From the NCBI GenBank assembly GCA_020629005.1, contig JAHDEE010000001.1, forward strand, positions 45,040 through 109,039: a DNA stretch of 64,000 nt, given 5' to 3'. Source of the stretch: Chitinophagales bacterium. Lineage in GTDB: Bacteria; Bacteroidota; Bacteroidia; Chitinophagales; UBA2359. Made by a program: the position numbers and the translations under genes. The first letter of the stretch is position 1, and each line of letters begins with the position of its first letter. Positions 8,892 to 19,397 of this stretch are shown in pieces. The notes beneath the pieces are model-generated. The model worked only from the letters and a program-made list of their open reading frames with translations, did no database searches and was not told the DNA's origin.

Positions 8892-9968
8892 TTACTTTTT
8901 CTTCTTGTCCTTCTCTTGCATCAAATACTTTGCCTTGAGTAAAGGTTCATTTCCCGCCCGCTTAAAAGAGCCATGAAATTCTTCAAGAATCACCAAATCT
9001 TCGCCACTGGTATACCTGCTAACAAAGAAATAGCTCTTGGTATTGGATAGCTTTTTGGATACAAGGTATTGTTTCCCTTCATATTCCCAGGGAATTCCAA
9101 ATGCATGTTTGTCCGTCATGCTATAGAAGCCAGGCACATATTTATTGCCACCTTGATAGATCCATTTCACCTCATCCTGGGTTAGGAGCTGAAACTGCTT
9201 GCCATCGTAGAAGTGGAGATAAGCATCACTGCTTTTGGTAAATTCATTTCGCAGATCAACGGGTTGGATATAGCCAAAACCTTCCATGATACCGCCAGAT
9301 TCCTGGACAACTTCTACTGGTTGCCACTTGAGATTCTTCATGGGGTTGCTGTCGTTAAACAGATCGATCAGGTAGATGATTACACGAAGATCGCGACTCT
9401 CGTATTTTCCGGTGGCCTTAGCAGATTCGAGAAAATAAGGCCTGTCCTTCATCAATTGCTGCAGATCGCTCAATTCACTTACAATCTCTGTTGCGTAGTC
9501 TTTTCGATGGCCGACCATCACATAGCCAGGAATAAATTTATATTTTTCAGCAATCACGCGAGAATTGTCGTAAACTTCGATATCTCCTCTTCGCACTTGC
9601 CTGTATAGATCATCAAATCCATCCAACCACTTGAACATAGTTGAGTCTTTGCGATCGACGACTCCTCGTTCGGCCCCAGCCAGCGTTATTTGATCAAACA
9701 TGGTAATGTCGATCTTCTTTTTCCCGGGGTATTTGCTTTCTTTGACCAGAAAATAGGGCACGCCATTCTTGGGATTCTTGTACTTGAACTGCCCCTCCAT
9801 CTTAAGCCCGGTCTTTAGCAATGCTTTGCCTTTGTACTTCTTGAAGCGAATTTTTGGAGCCTTTTGCTTAACCCCTTTAGGCTTAATCTTCTTGTTTTGT
9901 GCCGGAAGCGAGATGCAAATCAGCAATACAGAGAAGAACAGAAGAAAGTACTTAATGATGCCGTTCAT
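8892..9968 (-). CDS. hypothetical exported protein
   Basis: A 358-aa exported protein of unknown family. The ATG at 9968 begins a signal peptide with a strong hydrophobic core ending SLPAQNKK; the frame continues upstream to 10091, but that part overlaps the porP terminator and lacks a signal, so it is rejected. The mature protein is lysine-rich at both ends (KKIKPKGVKQK, EKDKKKK) and contains a segment with many tyrosines and aromatic pairs, suggesting a beta-rich domain. It is followed 6 nt later by the cysteine-rich membrane protein. Its position just after the PorP/SprF gene may be accidental, because a terminator separates them. Confidence 0.7.
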   Translation of the reverse strand: MNGIIKYFLLFFSVLLICISLPAQNKKIKPKGVKQKAPKIRFKKYKGKALLKTGLKMEGQFKYKNPKNGVPYFLVKESKYPGKKKIDITMFDQITLAGAERGVVDRKDSTMFKWLDGFDDLYRQVRRGDIEVYDNSRVIAEKYKFIPGYVMVGHRKDYATEIVSELSDLQQLMKDRPYFLESAKATGKYESRDLRVIIYLIDLFNDSNPMKNLKWQPVEVVQESGGIMEGFGYIQPVDLRNEFTKSSDAYLHFYDGKQFQLLTQDEVKWIYQGGNKYVPGFYSMTDKHAFGIPWEYEGKQYLVSKKLSNTKSYFFVSRYTSGEDLVILEEFHGSFKRAGNEPLLKAKYLMQEKDKKKK

Positions 9969-10055
9969 AACCTCACAAAAGTAGCAATTTGTTAGGATTT
10001 TTTCAGTCTCTATTTTACCGCGAAAGTCCCAATTGCCGGGTTTGACTATTAATAA

Positions 10056-10088
10056 GAACGCCGCTATTTGAGAAAAATAGCGGCGTTC
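10056..10088 (-). terminator. Rho-independent terminator after porP/sprF gene
   Basis: A 14-bp perfect hairpin, GAACGCCGCTATTT with AAATAGCGGCGTTC around a 5-nt loop. On the minus strand it lies 35 nt after the PorP/SprF stop and is followed by TTATTAAT, a weak U-rich tract. Confidence 0.75.
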
Positions 10089-10123
10089 CACGATTGTATT
10101 TTCAAGCTAATTACAAGTAAAAA

Positions 10124-11083
10124 TTACTCATTTCGAAGCGGATCGTCAACATCCGCATCATCATAATCTCTAGCTGCAGGAGCGCTATAACCCCAGTCGA
10201 AATCAATACCAAAGCTAAGCTCATGGCTTCCGCTGCTATAATCATTGAGCTCTGAGGTCGTCATATCATAGGAGTAAGCAAGGTGATACATTTCTTCGAA
10301 AGTCACACCGGCAAGAATTGAGATCGCATCTGCGGTTCTGTAAGAGAGACCCAACCAATACTGATCCTGGTAGATACCTCTGGCGCCAAGGTCGAACTGT
10401 GGATCAACTCCGCCAACAAACTTTCCAAAAACCATGGGTTCAACAGAAAAGTCCTCATTGATGTCAAACATGTAGCCAGCTGACAAGAAAAGGTGCCTGC
10501 TATTTTCCACTGTTTCCGCATCGTCCAATTTGAATTTTGCGCCGATCAGTTGGTTCAAAGAAGCTCCTACATAGTAGCTTTCTCCTTGCAGGTATGCACC
10601 AAAATCAGCATCAAAACCCATTTTAGATGCTTTTCTAGAACCAACAATAGGATCGTCAAAATCTCGTGCCTCGAGATCCGAAAAGTTGATTCGCTGTTGC
10701 ATGACCGCTGCACCGATTCCCAACGAAAGTACATTCTCTCTGAGATCGTCCAGAGGAAGTTGATAAGCATAGACCAACTTAAGCCCAGACCTTGCTGTCG
10801 GACCAGTTTGGTCATTGTAAAAGACCGCTCCCACCCCAACGTTGTTGAATTGAGGCAGACTAGTATGCGCAGTGATAAATTGAGTAAAAGGGGAATCACC
10901 ATCATCGAAACCCACCCATTGCTTCCGCAAATTGAGTCTTGCCTCGATCATATCGCTACTACCAGCAATTGCTGGATTGTAAACAAAATCATTCATACTG
11001 TATTGCGTCAGCTGATGAATTTGTTGACCATTGGCAAAGCTATATAAGCATAGCGTAACTGCCAGTAAAAGTATATTTTTCAT
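10124..11083 (-). CDS. PorP/SprF family type IX secretion outer-membrane protein
   Basis: A 319-aa protein of the PorP/SprF family, which forms small outer-membrane beta-barrels. It begins with a signal peptide ending FANGQ, followed by the family opening QIHQLTQYSMNDFVYNPAIAGS; later GVGAVFYNDQTGP and GLSYRTADAISILAG also fit. Members are usually encoded directly downstream of very large proteins carrying the gliding-associated type B C-terminal domain and help to secrete or attach them. That is the arrangement here: the 2737-aa C25 protein lies 66 nt upstream on the same strand. A terminator hairpin sits between them, so expression of this gene may depend on read-through or on a separate promoter. 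Confidence 0.9.
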   Translation of the reverse strand: MKNILLLAVTLCLYSFANGQQIHQLTQYSMNDFVYNPAIAGSSDMIEARLNLRKQWVGFDDGDSPFTQFITAHTSLPQFNNVGVGAVFYNDQTGPTARSGLKLVYAYQLPLDDLRENVLSLGIGAAVMQQRINFSDLEARDFDDPIVGSRKASKMGFDADFGAYLQGESYYVGASLNQLIGAKFKLDDAETVENSRHLFLSAGYMFDINEDFSVEPMVFGKFVGGVDPQFDLGARGIYQDQYWLGLSYRTADAISILAGVTFEEMYHLAYSYDMTTSELNDYSSGSHELSFGIDFDWGYSAPAARDYDDADVDDPLRNE

Positions 11084-11106
11084 TGAATTTATTCCTTTGT
11101 GATTGG

Positions 11107-11140
11107 TGAAAAACAGGGTCCGAGGATCAAGCTCGGACCC
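11107..11140 (-). terminator. Rho-independent terminator after the giant C25 gene
   Basis: A 9-bp GC-rich stem, GGGTCCGAG with CTCGGACCC around a 7-nt loop, followed on the minus strand by TGTTTTTC. It starts 10 nt after the stop of the 2737-aa gene and lies 24 nt before the PorP/SprF ATG. Confidence 0.8.
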
Positions 11141-11149
11141 TTGTTGTTC

Positions 11150-14100
11150 TTATTTAAGAATTGTAACGTTACCAGTAAGTGGCTCACTTCCGTCATTTTT
11201 GTCTATGACATAGTAGTAGGTAGCATCTGGTAAATCATCACCATCCTGATTGGTTCCTTCCCAATTATTAGGGTAATCACTGGCTTCGTAAACCAGCTGT
11301 CCCCAACGATTGAATATCTTGACCTGATTGCCACTGTAGGCATCTATAAAGTCAATCACCCAAGCGTCGTTCTTCCCGTCATTATTGGGAGTAATCACAT
11401 TAGGAACTTTCTCTTCAGGACAAACAGTGACATCAGTAGTAACAGTAATTGTTCCACCCTTAGAACAACCATCCTCATCGGTAATCAACACCTCATAGGT
11501 TGTATCTTCTGTAACTGTTGCGATTGGCGAGTCAGAAAATTCATCATCCAATCCATCACCCGTCCAGCTGTATTCAATTCCACCTGAGGCAAACAACTCG
11601 ATTGGTTCGCCAGGGCAGATTGTAGAATCAGGGCTCAACGTGATTGAAGGCAGCGCCTTGAAATCCAATTCAATTTCGGCTGTAGAAGAACAACCGTCCT
11701 TAACGCCCACGAGGGTGTAAATGTAGGTTCCAGAGCCAGGAGCGTCGATGACCGATTCTCCCGCTGCATCAGTCAATCCCCCACCATTCCAGGTATAAGA
11801 ATCAGCGCCCTCCGCAGTCAGTACAACTTCGTCACCTTCGCAGTAGCTATTTTGGTCAGCACCCACAGAAAGCTGAGGCGCATCAAAAACATTAAGCAGT
11901 CCAACAACGGCATCCTCATCTGAAGTTGTGCCACAACCAAAGGTTAATAGCGTGACATCCCAGTCTCCAGCTTCCTCAAATATGAGTTCAGGTGCTTCTT
12001 GATCTGAGGTTAGTGTGGTGCCTGTTACATTGTTGTAGAAGGTCCAGCTGTATCCAGCAGCGTTAACACTTTCTTGTGTAAAGGAAGCTGTTTCACCCAG
12101 ACAAACGCCAAATTGTTCTCCTGCGATAATGGAAACTGGCGAAGAAGCTACATCCGCTTCAATTTCAATTAGCGCAGTACTTGTACAGCCTTCTACACTT
12201 TCGACAAAGAGACTGTAAGTCCCTGTTTGGGTTAAGGACAGTGTTGCTTCTGTGCCGATAACTCCTCCATCTGTGGCCCATTCGTAACTTACAAATCCAT
12301 CTTCCGCAACCAATTCAATTTCCTCACCTTGACATAGTACAGTCGGTCCAGAAATTGAAGGCTCCGCTAAGTCCTGACTTCCTACCTCAACTTCAATTGA
12401 GGACTCACATCCTGCTTCATTCATAGCAGTGAATGTGTACATACCCGGATTAGATACTTCGAGCTCACCTTGTTCTGAGAGGAGATCACCTTCGCTATCA
12501 TACCAACCAACACTTGTCAATCCATCTCCCACACCTTGCAGGGTCGTGACCTGTCCGTTACAAATGGTTGAAGCCCCTTCAAATCCGAGGTTTGGAACGT
12601 CGTTTATATTGACATCAAAAACAAGCGATCCAGAACAACCTACAGCATCAACACCTGTCAACACATAAGTACCAGTTTGTTCAATAATCACTTCTGATTC
12701 AGTACTAAATGGATCTTCTGTATTTTCTGAATTTGCCCAGGAGAAGGTGACAAATTCATCACCAACTGCTGTAAGGGAAACTTCGTTTTCTCCACAAACA
12801 TTGGTGATTCCATCCAGCAAAGGAGAGCTGGCCAATACTCCGTTAGCAACTGTAAATTCATTTGAAGCACTGCAACCCAGATCACTTTCGCAAACCAACT
12901 CGTAGACGCCCGTTTCAGTGATTGTGACTTCTGATTCTGACCCGATCAACTCACCATCAAGAAACCAGTTACAAGTCTCTCCCTCAGGAGCAGACAGCGT
13001 TGTTGGACTATCTGCACAAACTGACAATTCGCCCGTCACTTCCGGGCTTGTAACTACAGCCTGCAGAACAGAGAAAGTGGTTTGTGAGCCACATCCGGAA
13101 TCGTCTTCACAAACCAGCTGGTATTCTCCTTCTTCCGATACCGTAATTTCAGAGCCTGTGCCTACAAGCTCACCCGCAAAGTACCAGGTGCAATTATATT
13201 CTGCCGGACCGTTCAAAGTGGTGGACCCGTCTTCACAGAATGCAAGATTTCCTTCAATGCTTGGCTCTGGTAATTGTCCAACAATAATACTGAACTCTCT
13301 TTCTCCCTGACAGCCCAAAGCATCAGAGCAAATCAAGGTATAATCACCTTGATCCGAGAGGTCGATACTGGTATCACCAGATATCAATTCACCATCCAGA
13401 TACCAAGCGCAGCTCAATTCTTCAGGTGCTGTCAAAGTTGTGGAACTGCCTTCGCAAATAGAAAGAGCTCCGTCAATGGTAGGCTCTTCAAGCTCTCCTA
13501 GACCTACTTCAATAGAGTTGCTTCCCATACAGTCGGCATCTGTCATACCATTTAGGTTGTAAACACCTGCTTCTGTAATACTGATGTTCTGCTCTGTTCC
13601 AATTTCCTCGCCCTGAGCATTAGTCCAGGTCCATTGAGAATAAGGTCCGCTGGCACTCAGTTCCAGAGTGGATCCGGCACATAGTGTATTTCCTCCATCA
13701 ATACCTGGTGATGGAGGTGTATCAAAGCTGACAGTGAATGAGAGAGATTCAGTACAACCAAACTGGTCAGTACCAAACACCTCGTAATCTCCGGCCTCAT
13801 CTATCAACACAGATGGGCCAACACCAACTGACAGATCATCACTATTCTTCCAATCGATCACTTGGTAATCTCCTATCACAGAAAGAATCGTTGACTCCTG
13901 GCTACAGAGTTGGGTATCTCCGTTCAATTCAGGAGTGATTCCACCATTTTCTATCGTGACAGGTACGGAGGTTTCACAACCAATTGCCGAGATACCTACG
14001 AGCGTATACTCACCTGGGATACTTGTTGTAAGGCTGCTCTCGTTTGTCAGGATTATACCTTCTGAATCCAACCATCGGAAACTTTCAAAGCTATCCCCTT

Positions 14101-17100
14101 CTCCAGTCAGTGTCGTTTCACCGCCAGCACATATCACTGGCGAACCTGCCAGAACAGGGTCAAACAGCTGTTGAACAGAAACAGTGAACACTTGCGATGT
14201 TCCTTGACATCCTGCTGCATCAGATCCAACAACCGAGAATGTTCCACTCGTTGTTGCTTCATAACTGCTTGTGCCCGTTGCTACTTGCTCATTTCCTTGG
14301 TACCAGATGTAGTTTTCTTCAACGAAATTGCCGCTTGCCTGAAGGATGGTACTGCCAGATTGACAAATCAGATCACTTCCTGTGATCTCCGGATTACTAG
14401 AGGCAACTCCAGTACCGACTACGAAAGTTTCAGTGCCTTCACAATCTGACAGAAGTGAAGTAGCAGAAACAGAATAGGTCCCTGGAGAATCAATTATAAT
14501 CGATTGCCCAGAACCAATTTCAGATCCGCCCCCATCAAACCAGGTATAATTATCATAGTCTCCTGAGGCACTCAGAGTGGTTGAAGAATTACCACAAACA
14601 GACAAGACACCATCCACAATGGGAGGCTCGCCACCACCATAGATTTCGAAAGGCGTACAAAGTGTACAGCCAAGCGAGTTTTGTCCGCACAGTAGGTATT
14701 CCCCAGGATTGCTGGGAATCCAGGTAGGCCCAACTTGCTGAGCAACGCCAGCCGAGTTGGACCAGGTATATTCATTGTAATCTCCAACAGCAGTCAGGGC
14801 CGTATTACTTCCTAGACAGACAGAAAGTGAACCATCAACTTGTGGTGCAGCTATGTCCAGAAGCTCAACATCATAGTTTGCTGTGCTACTACATCCTCCT
14901 GTACTAATTACTGTCAGCTCGTAAGTGCCAGCTAATTCTTCTAGCGTTATTCCTTCCAAAAGTTCAGGATTGATCTCTATGTAGCTTTGAGACAGCGGAA
15001 CCTGAATGATCTGACCAGCGAGCGTCCATGAGTACGAAGCATAGCCTTGAGGACCGAAAAGTGTTAAAGTTTGACCGTTACAGATTTGATTTCCTCCAGT
15101 GCTTGTTGAGAAGCTCGGTGGATCTATAGCTGCTTCAAGTACTTCGACACTTACCTCTGTGGTACAGCCATTGGCAGCTGTCACACTAGCTGAGTAAGTT
15201 CCAACTTCGTTTACAATAATTGTTGCATTTGGATCGTCATTGTCCCACAGAATTGAGTTTCCACCATCCGTTGATACAGACAGTTGAATGGATTCACCAG
15301 GACAAATCTCAAAATCATTTTGGTTCGATACAATTGATGCGTTCACTTCGTAAGGAACAACAGAATAGGAATTAGTCGAAGAACAACCATCCAAGTCAAC
15401 CGTGTTAATCGTATAGACTCCCGCAGTATTTACAACATATTCCGGCGTAGACGGACCACCATCCCAAGAATAAGAACTAAAATCTCCCAATACTGTAAGA
15501 GTGATTTCGTCTCCATCGCATAATGTGCCTGATCCATTGGAAGGCACGATCGTCGGTGTAGTCCCGCCCGAAACGACAACAACCACGTTTTTTTGTTGTG
15601 TTGGACAATCATCACCAGAAGGAACAGCATAACTCAAAGTGTAACCCCCAGGAGTAAGTCCTGTTGGATCAAAAGTACTTCCGGATACTCCGGCACCAGA
15701 AAAGTTTCCATTGCTTGGGAAGCCGGAAAGTGCAACTGGTCCTGAGTTAGCGCAGAATACCTGATTGTCTTCAATTCCACTGATGCTTAGATTAAGATCA
15801 GGACAATCGGAAGCAGTACAAATGATCGTGCTCGAAGTAGCCGAACCACAGTTTCCTAGTCCACTGGCTTGTACATAAAAGGACACCTCTTGTCCCGGAG
15901 TCAAACCATTTAGCGTGAACTGACCATCGTTGTCGAAAACCTGGCTTCCATTGTAATCCACTAAATAGTTCCCTACATTACTAGCTGTGTTCCAATCTAT
16001 CGTTACAGAGTTAGAAGTCGAAGAGACACAGTTAACAACCGGAGGTGTTATCTCATCCAGTACGGTAACCTGATATTCAGAAACAGAAGAACCACAATCC
16101 GGGTGTGTAACCGTAAGAGTTGCATTCTTTGTACCTGCAGTAGCATAGTTTACTGAATGAGGTCCAGCACCTGTAGCGATTGGCGTATCAGCTCCTACCC
16201 CAAAATTCCAGGAGTAACTGTAGCCAGCGGCTTGCGTTCCTGTATAACTAAAGACAACTTCCGAGTCGTCTAGACAAACAGTGTTTTGCTGCGCAGTAAT
16301 TCCTCCAGTGCTAGGAGCTGGAATAACAGTCCACGTGCTTGAAGTCTCGCATGACGTACCGCTTGTGGTTCCCACATATTGGATGTTATAAGTACCAGGG
16401 CCAGTTGCTGGAACAAAAGTGTTAGTGATTGTGCCGTTAACATAGAAAGTTCCTGAGTCACCAGTACCAGTCAAAGTAACCGGGCCTTCGGAAGAACAGT
16501 ATGTTGTTTCAGTGTTTGATATTTGGAAATTACCGCAGTTGCCAATTACAGGAATCACTATACTCTTAGAAGCCTCATTATTATCTGGACAGTCTTCCGT
16601 AATTGTTCCACCATTGTTAAGATTTACTGTGAATGTAGTATTTCCCGAAGGCAGTGTTGAGAGATCCACAGTATAGGTATACAGCGATGAACCCGTTGGA
16701 GGATTAGCCTCAGCAACATTCACAACTACCTGGCTAAATCCGGCAGAAGGATTGTTTGCGGTGATCGAAATCGGAAGAGGAGAAAAGTCCACATCACCAG
16801 CATTGTTGACCGTTACGTAAATAGTCAACTCTGTTGTCGAATCGGTGATGGTCTGTGGAGAGAAGCTGATATTGTTGCTTCCGTTTTCGAAATGGTATTC
16901 CGGGTTTTCATAGGCAATTAGGCTGATAGCCGGATCACCTGACCAAGTAAATTCCTCGATGGTTTTTCTCATCCCCTGATAAAAGATTGTTGTCGTTTCA
17001 GCAGCAGAAGCTACGTAGATTTCGTCGATTGCGGACATTATGCAAGAACCAATAGGCTCACCGTACAAGTCTCCGGAAAATTTAGAGTGTACTGCCTCTA

Positions 17101-19363
17101 CATAGTTGGACAAATATTCCGGGAAGCCGAAGTTCACTCCAGCAAGGAATCCTACCGAACCCCGATTAGGTGTAAGCGTCCAAAGCTCAGCCATAGATGG
17201 TGCATTCACGTTTACGTGAATATTACCCACAAAACAGGAACCCGAGAAGATCATCGGATACTTACCTACTTCAAAGCTAGACGGATTGAAGTTCCAACCA
17301 GAACTCCAGGACCAGGTCGTGTAATCTTCCGCATCCGCGTGACCAAGGAAATTAATGATACCAATTCCTTCTTGTAAGTGATCCTTAAACTCCTGGAAGT
17401 CGGCTGATGAAGGAGAAGATCCTGGTGAGCCTCCAGAATATACATCTGAAATGTAGCTATAAGTCTCCACAACTTCACCTCGGTAGACATCATTTTCAAT
17501 GTGTGTACCCCATTCTGCCAACATGCCCAGAAAACTCTCAGCCTGATCTGAAATGCCGTCGTTATTGTAATCAGGATTATAAGCACCTGAAAGATGTATC
17601 GCTCTTCTAGGACAATCGCGTTTTGCAAGATCATCACAATAGGTCACATTGGTCCAGGATTCATGCTCTACCACCTTGTCAAAATAATTCTTGACATCAG
17701 CTGGCGTATTTGCACTAATTCTACCAGTCGCAATTTGTGGCCTATAACTCACATTATTGCTTGCGCTAAGTAGGGGATCAGCTGCTGGGTTACCAAAAGA
17801 GGGCACCAGGTTTTGAGCAAATATCGGCCCACTAAAGAGACAAGATTTGTAATTCACTGACTTGCCCACCAGAAAGAGGAACTCCGGCTCAATGCTCCAG
17901 TTGTCATTCATATAATTGCAAAAGTTCCTAATCGCCAAGGGGTGTTTTCGAATCCCCCAGCTAAACATATCGTAGAGCATCTCAACGTCTACGGCTCTAG
18001 CAGTATATGAACCACCAGCTGGCGACTGACGGTAACTCTCATAGGCATCGACCGGCTGCACTCCACCAAATGACTGGTTGAGCGACGGGTGATAAATCAT
18101 CACATAGTTTCCTTGATTGTTGATCTGAGAAAAATTTGTGAATTGACGTGCATCCATCTCCTCCACCGTCTTAAAATAGCTGTTAGAGAAACTGTCAGTA
18201 GATCCGAAGAACAGTTCCATCTTTGGACCATTTGCTGGATTTGCTTTTATCAAAATCTTGTACACTCCTCCAATAGAGGTAGGAGTATATCTCCTTTTGT
18301 TTGTCATGTCATAAAGCACGGGAGCGGAACCTCCGTTAAAGCTCGAAATTTCTACATACTTATCACTGTCGTTATCCAAAGAGAACTGGAAACCCTTTTG
18401 ATTGGCAAAATCAAATTCCCGCCCGTAGGTTAAAAAGGTGTAGGCAATCGAAAAGTCGTCATCACCAGCTGGATAGATGTCTCCAACAGCAAAATACACC
18501 ACCTCCGTACGTTCATTTGGCAAAGTATTCATCGAGCTAGGAGCTAGCTGCGCAGTAAAGTTCTTTACTGCATATCCTTCATAGGTATCGTCGATATAGA
18601 CATCTCCTCCCACAGACACCTGTGTATGGTGATCAGGGTAATACTGAAACTCGTTAGACCTTCCCAATACCTTGCACTCCATTGTTGGCACTGGAGCACC
18701 GGGTCCCGTGTACAGTCCCGGCGTGCTTAGGTTTATGGTTTGAGAATTACTTGTGGAAAGCGAACTCTTGATTACTCCGGATACCCAGCCTTCAGCTTTA
18801 TCAAATGAGCTATAGGTATTGTTCACGCCAGCAAATCGAAAAGGAACACCTCCATAGTACGTGTTTCTGTTCCATTTGATGGCAGTGTGAAGGAAGTGGC
18901 TTTCCGGGGCCGGAGGATTAGAAATGTCGTTCGCCTGATCCTGATACCTTGATTGGTTACCATTGTTGTCCCACGTTAAGAAATAGAAAATGGTGTCTGT
19001 AAACAATGTTCGCTGATCAGAGAGCTGCCAGGTACTCACCGGAAACAATGGAGTATCCATTTCTCCGTCATTTTGCTGACCCACAAATTCCACATAATCA
19101 CCAGGCCCAAAGCTGGAGGTGTTGCTGATGTGAACTGGAATCTGTTCTCCTTTCGCGTAAATTTTGAAATTTGAAGCATTGCTTAAAGATACACCCGCAG
19201 CACTTAACGTGCTGTAAGGAATTCGGTATATCCCGTCGGAATAAACCGGAAACTTGTAGTAGGTCTTATCATAGCCAGAATCAGAAATCCACTCGTTATA
19301 ATATTGTCCGAATAGATTTGCACTGACAAAAAGAACCCACAGAATGCATAATAGTCTTTTCAT
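11150..19363 (-). CDS. giant secreted C25 cysteine peptidase with Ig-like array and T9SS type B sorting domain
   Basis: A 2737-aa secreted protein. Residues 1-19 are a signal peptide. An N-terminal region like that of PorU and other gingipain relatives precedes a C25 peptidase domain, whose catalytic histidine is in GHADAED (about residue 674) and cysteine in SGSCFVGN (about 709). From about residue 830 there are adhesion-type modules: roughly 20 repeats of an Ig/PKD-like unit of 70-80 aa, each opening with a pattern like SICEGSSTTLTA. The last 80 residues form the gliding-associated C-terminal domain (NVITPNNDGKNDAW ... IFNRWGQLVY ... GNVTILK), the type B signal for T9SS export. PorU itself is about 1100-1300 aa and lacks this array, so this is a cargo protease/adhesin rather than the sortase. 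The ATG at 19363 follows a -7 box. Confidence 0.93.
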   Translation of the reverse strand: MKRLLCILWVLFVSANLFGQYYNEWISDSGYDKTYYKFPVYSDGIYRIPYSTLSAAGVSLSNASNFKIYAKGEQIPVHISNTSSFGPGDYVEFVGQQNDGEMDTPLFPVSTWQLSDQRTLFTDTIFYFLTWDNNGNQSRYQDQANDISNPPAPESHFLHTAIKWNRNTYYGGVPFRFAGVNNTYSSFDKAEGWVSGVIKSSLSTSNSQTINLSTPGLYTGPGAPVPTMECKVLGRSNEFQYYPDHHTQVSVGGDVYIDDTYEGYAVKNFTAQLAPSSMNTLPNERTEVVYFAVGDIYPAGDDDFSIAYTFLTYGREFDFANQKGFQFSLDNDSDKYVEISSFNGGSAPVLYDMTNKRRYTPTSIGGVYKILIKANPANGPKMELFFGSTDSFSNSYFKTVEEMDARQFTNFSQINNQGNYVMIYHPSLNQSFGGVQPVDAYESYRQSPAGGSYTARAVDVEMLYDMFSWGIRKHPLAIRNFCNYMNDNWSIEPEFLFLVGKSVNYKSCLFSGPIFAQNLVPSFGNPAADPLLSASNNVSYRPQIATGRISANTPADVKNYFDKVVEHESWTNVTYCDDLAKRDCPRRAIHLSGAYNPDYNNDGISDQAESFLGMLAEWGTHIENDVYRGEVVETYSYISDVYSGGSPGSSPSSADFQEFKDHLQEGIGIINFLGHADAEDYTTWSWSSGWNFNPSSFEVGKYPMIFSGSCFVGNIHVNVNAPSMAELWTLTPNRGSVGFLAGVNFGFPEYLSNYVEAVHSKFSGDLYGEPIGSCIMSAIDEIYVASAAETTTIFYQGMRKTIEEFTWSGDPAISLIAYENPEYHFENGSNNISFSPQTITDSTTELTIYVTVNNAGDVDFSPLPISITANNPSAGFSQVVVNVAEANPPTGSSLYTYTVDLSTLPSGNTTFTVNLNNGGTITEDCPDNNEASKSIVIPVIGNCGNFQISNTETTYCSSEGPVTLTGTGDSGTFYVNGTITNTFVPATGPGTYNIQYVGTTSGTSCETSSTWTVIPAPSTGGITAQQNTVCLDDSEVVFSYTGTQAAGYSYSWNFGVGADTPIATGAGPHSVNYATAGTKNATLTVTHPDCGSSVSEYQVTVLDEITPPVVNCVSSTSNSVTIDWNTASNVGNYLVDYNGSQVFDNDGQFTLNGLTPGQEVSFYVQASGLGNCGSATSSTIICTASDCPDLNLSISGIEDNQVFCANSGPVALSGFPSNGNFSGAGVSGSTFDPTGLTPGGYTLSYAVPSGDDCPTQQKNVVVVVSGGTTPTIVPSNGSGTLCDGDEITLTVLGDFSSYSWDGGPSTPEYVVNTAGVYTINTVDLDGCSSTNSYSVVPYEVNASIVSNQNDFEICPGESIQLSVSTDGGNSILWDNDDPNATIIVNEVGTYSASVTAANGCTTEVSVEVLEAAIDPPSFSTSTGGNQICNGQTLTLFGPQGYASYSWTLAGQIIQVPLSQSYIEINPELLEGITLEELAGTYELTVISTGGCSSTANYDVELLDIAAPQVDGSLSVCLGSNTALTAVGDYNEYTWSNSAGVAQQVGPTWIPSNPGEYLLCGQNSLGCTLCTPFEIYGGGEPPIVDGVLSVCGNSSTTLSASGDYDNYTWFDGGGSEIGSGQSIIIDSPGTYSVSATSLLSDCEGTETFVVGTGVASSNPEITGSDLICQSGSTILQASGNFVEENYIWYQGNEQVATGTSSYEATTSGTFSVVGSDAAGCQGTSQVFTVSVQQLFDPVLAGSPVICAGGETTLTGEGDSFESFRWLDSEGIILTNESSLTTSIPGEYTLVGISAIGCETSVPVTIENGGITPELNGDTQLCSQESTILSVIGDYQVIDWKNSDDLSVGVGPSVLIDEAGDYEVFGTDQFGCTESLSFTVSFDTPPSPGIDGGNTLCAGSTLELSASGPYSQWTWTNAQGEEIGTEQNISITEAGVYNLNGMTDADCMGSNSIEVGLGELEEPTIDGALSICEGSSTTLTAPEELSCAWYLDGELISGDTSIDLSDQGDYTLICSDALGCQGEREFSIIVGQLPEPSIEGNLAFCEDGSTTLNGPAEYNCTWYFAGELVGTGSEITVSEEGEYQLVCEDDSGCGSQTTFSVLQAVVTSPEVTGELSVCADSPTTLSAPEGETCNWFLDGELIGSESEVTITETGVYELVCESDLGCSASNEFTVANGVLASSPLLDGITNVCGENEVSLTAVGDEFVTFSWANSENTEDPFSTESEVIIEQTGTYVLTGVDAVGCSGSLVFDVNINDVPNLGFEGASTICNGQVTTLQGVGDGLTSVGWYDSEGDLLSEQGELEVSNPGMYTFTAMNEAGCESSIEVEVGSQDLAEPSISGPTVLCQGEEIELVAEDGFVSYEWATDGGVIGTEATLSLTQTGTYSLFVESVEGCTSTALIEIEADVASSPVSIIAGEQFGVCLGETASFTQESVNAAGYSWTFYNNVTGTTLTSDQEAPELIFEEAGDWDVTLLTFGCGTTSDEDAVVGLLNVFDAPQLSVGADQNSYCEGDEVVLTAEGADSYTWNGGGLTDAAGESVIDAPGSGTYIYTLVGVKDGCSSTAEIELDFKALPSITLSPDSTICPGEPIELFASGGIEYSWTGDGLDDEFSDSPIATVTEDTTYEVLITDEDGCSKGGTITVTTDVTVCPEEKVPNVITPNNDGKNDAWVIDFIDAYSGNQVKIFNRWGQLVYEASDYPNNWEGTNQDGDDLPDATYYYVIDKNDGSEPLTGNVTILK

Positions 19364-19397
19364 TTCCGTGACAGGTTAAGTTTGTTGAAATTTTGCA

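Noticed and set aside
9969..10091. Upstream extension of the exported protein at 8892-9968
   Set aside because: It runs through the terminator region and puts the signal peptide in the middle of the protein.
11150..19363. Calling the C25 protein PorU
   Set aside because: Length, Ig-like array and a T9SS type B sorting domain do not fit the sortase; PorU is not itself a type B cargo.
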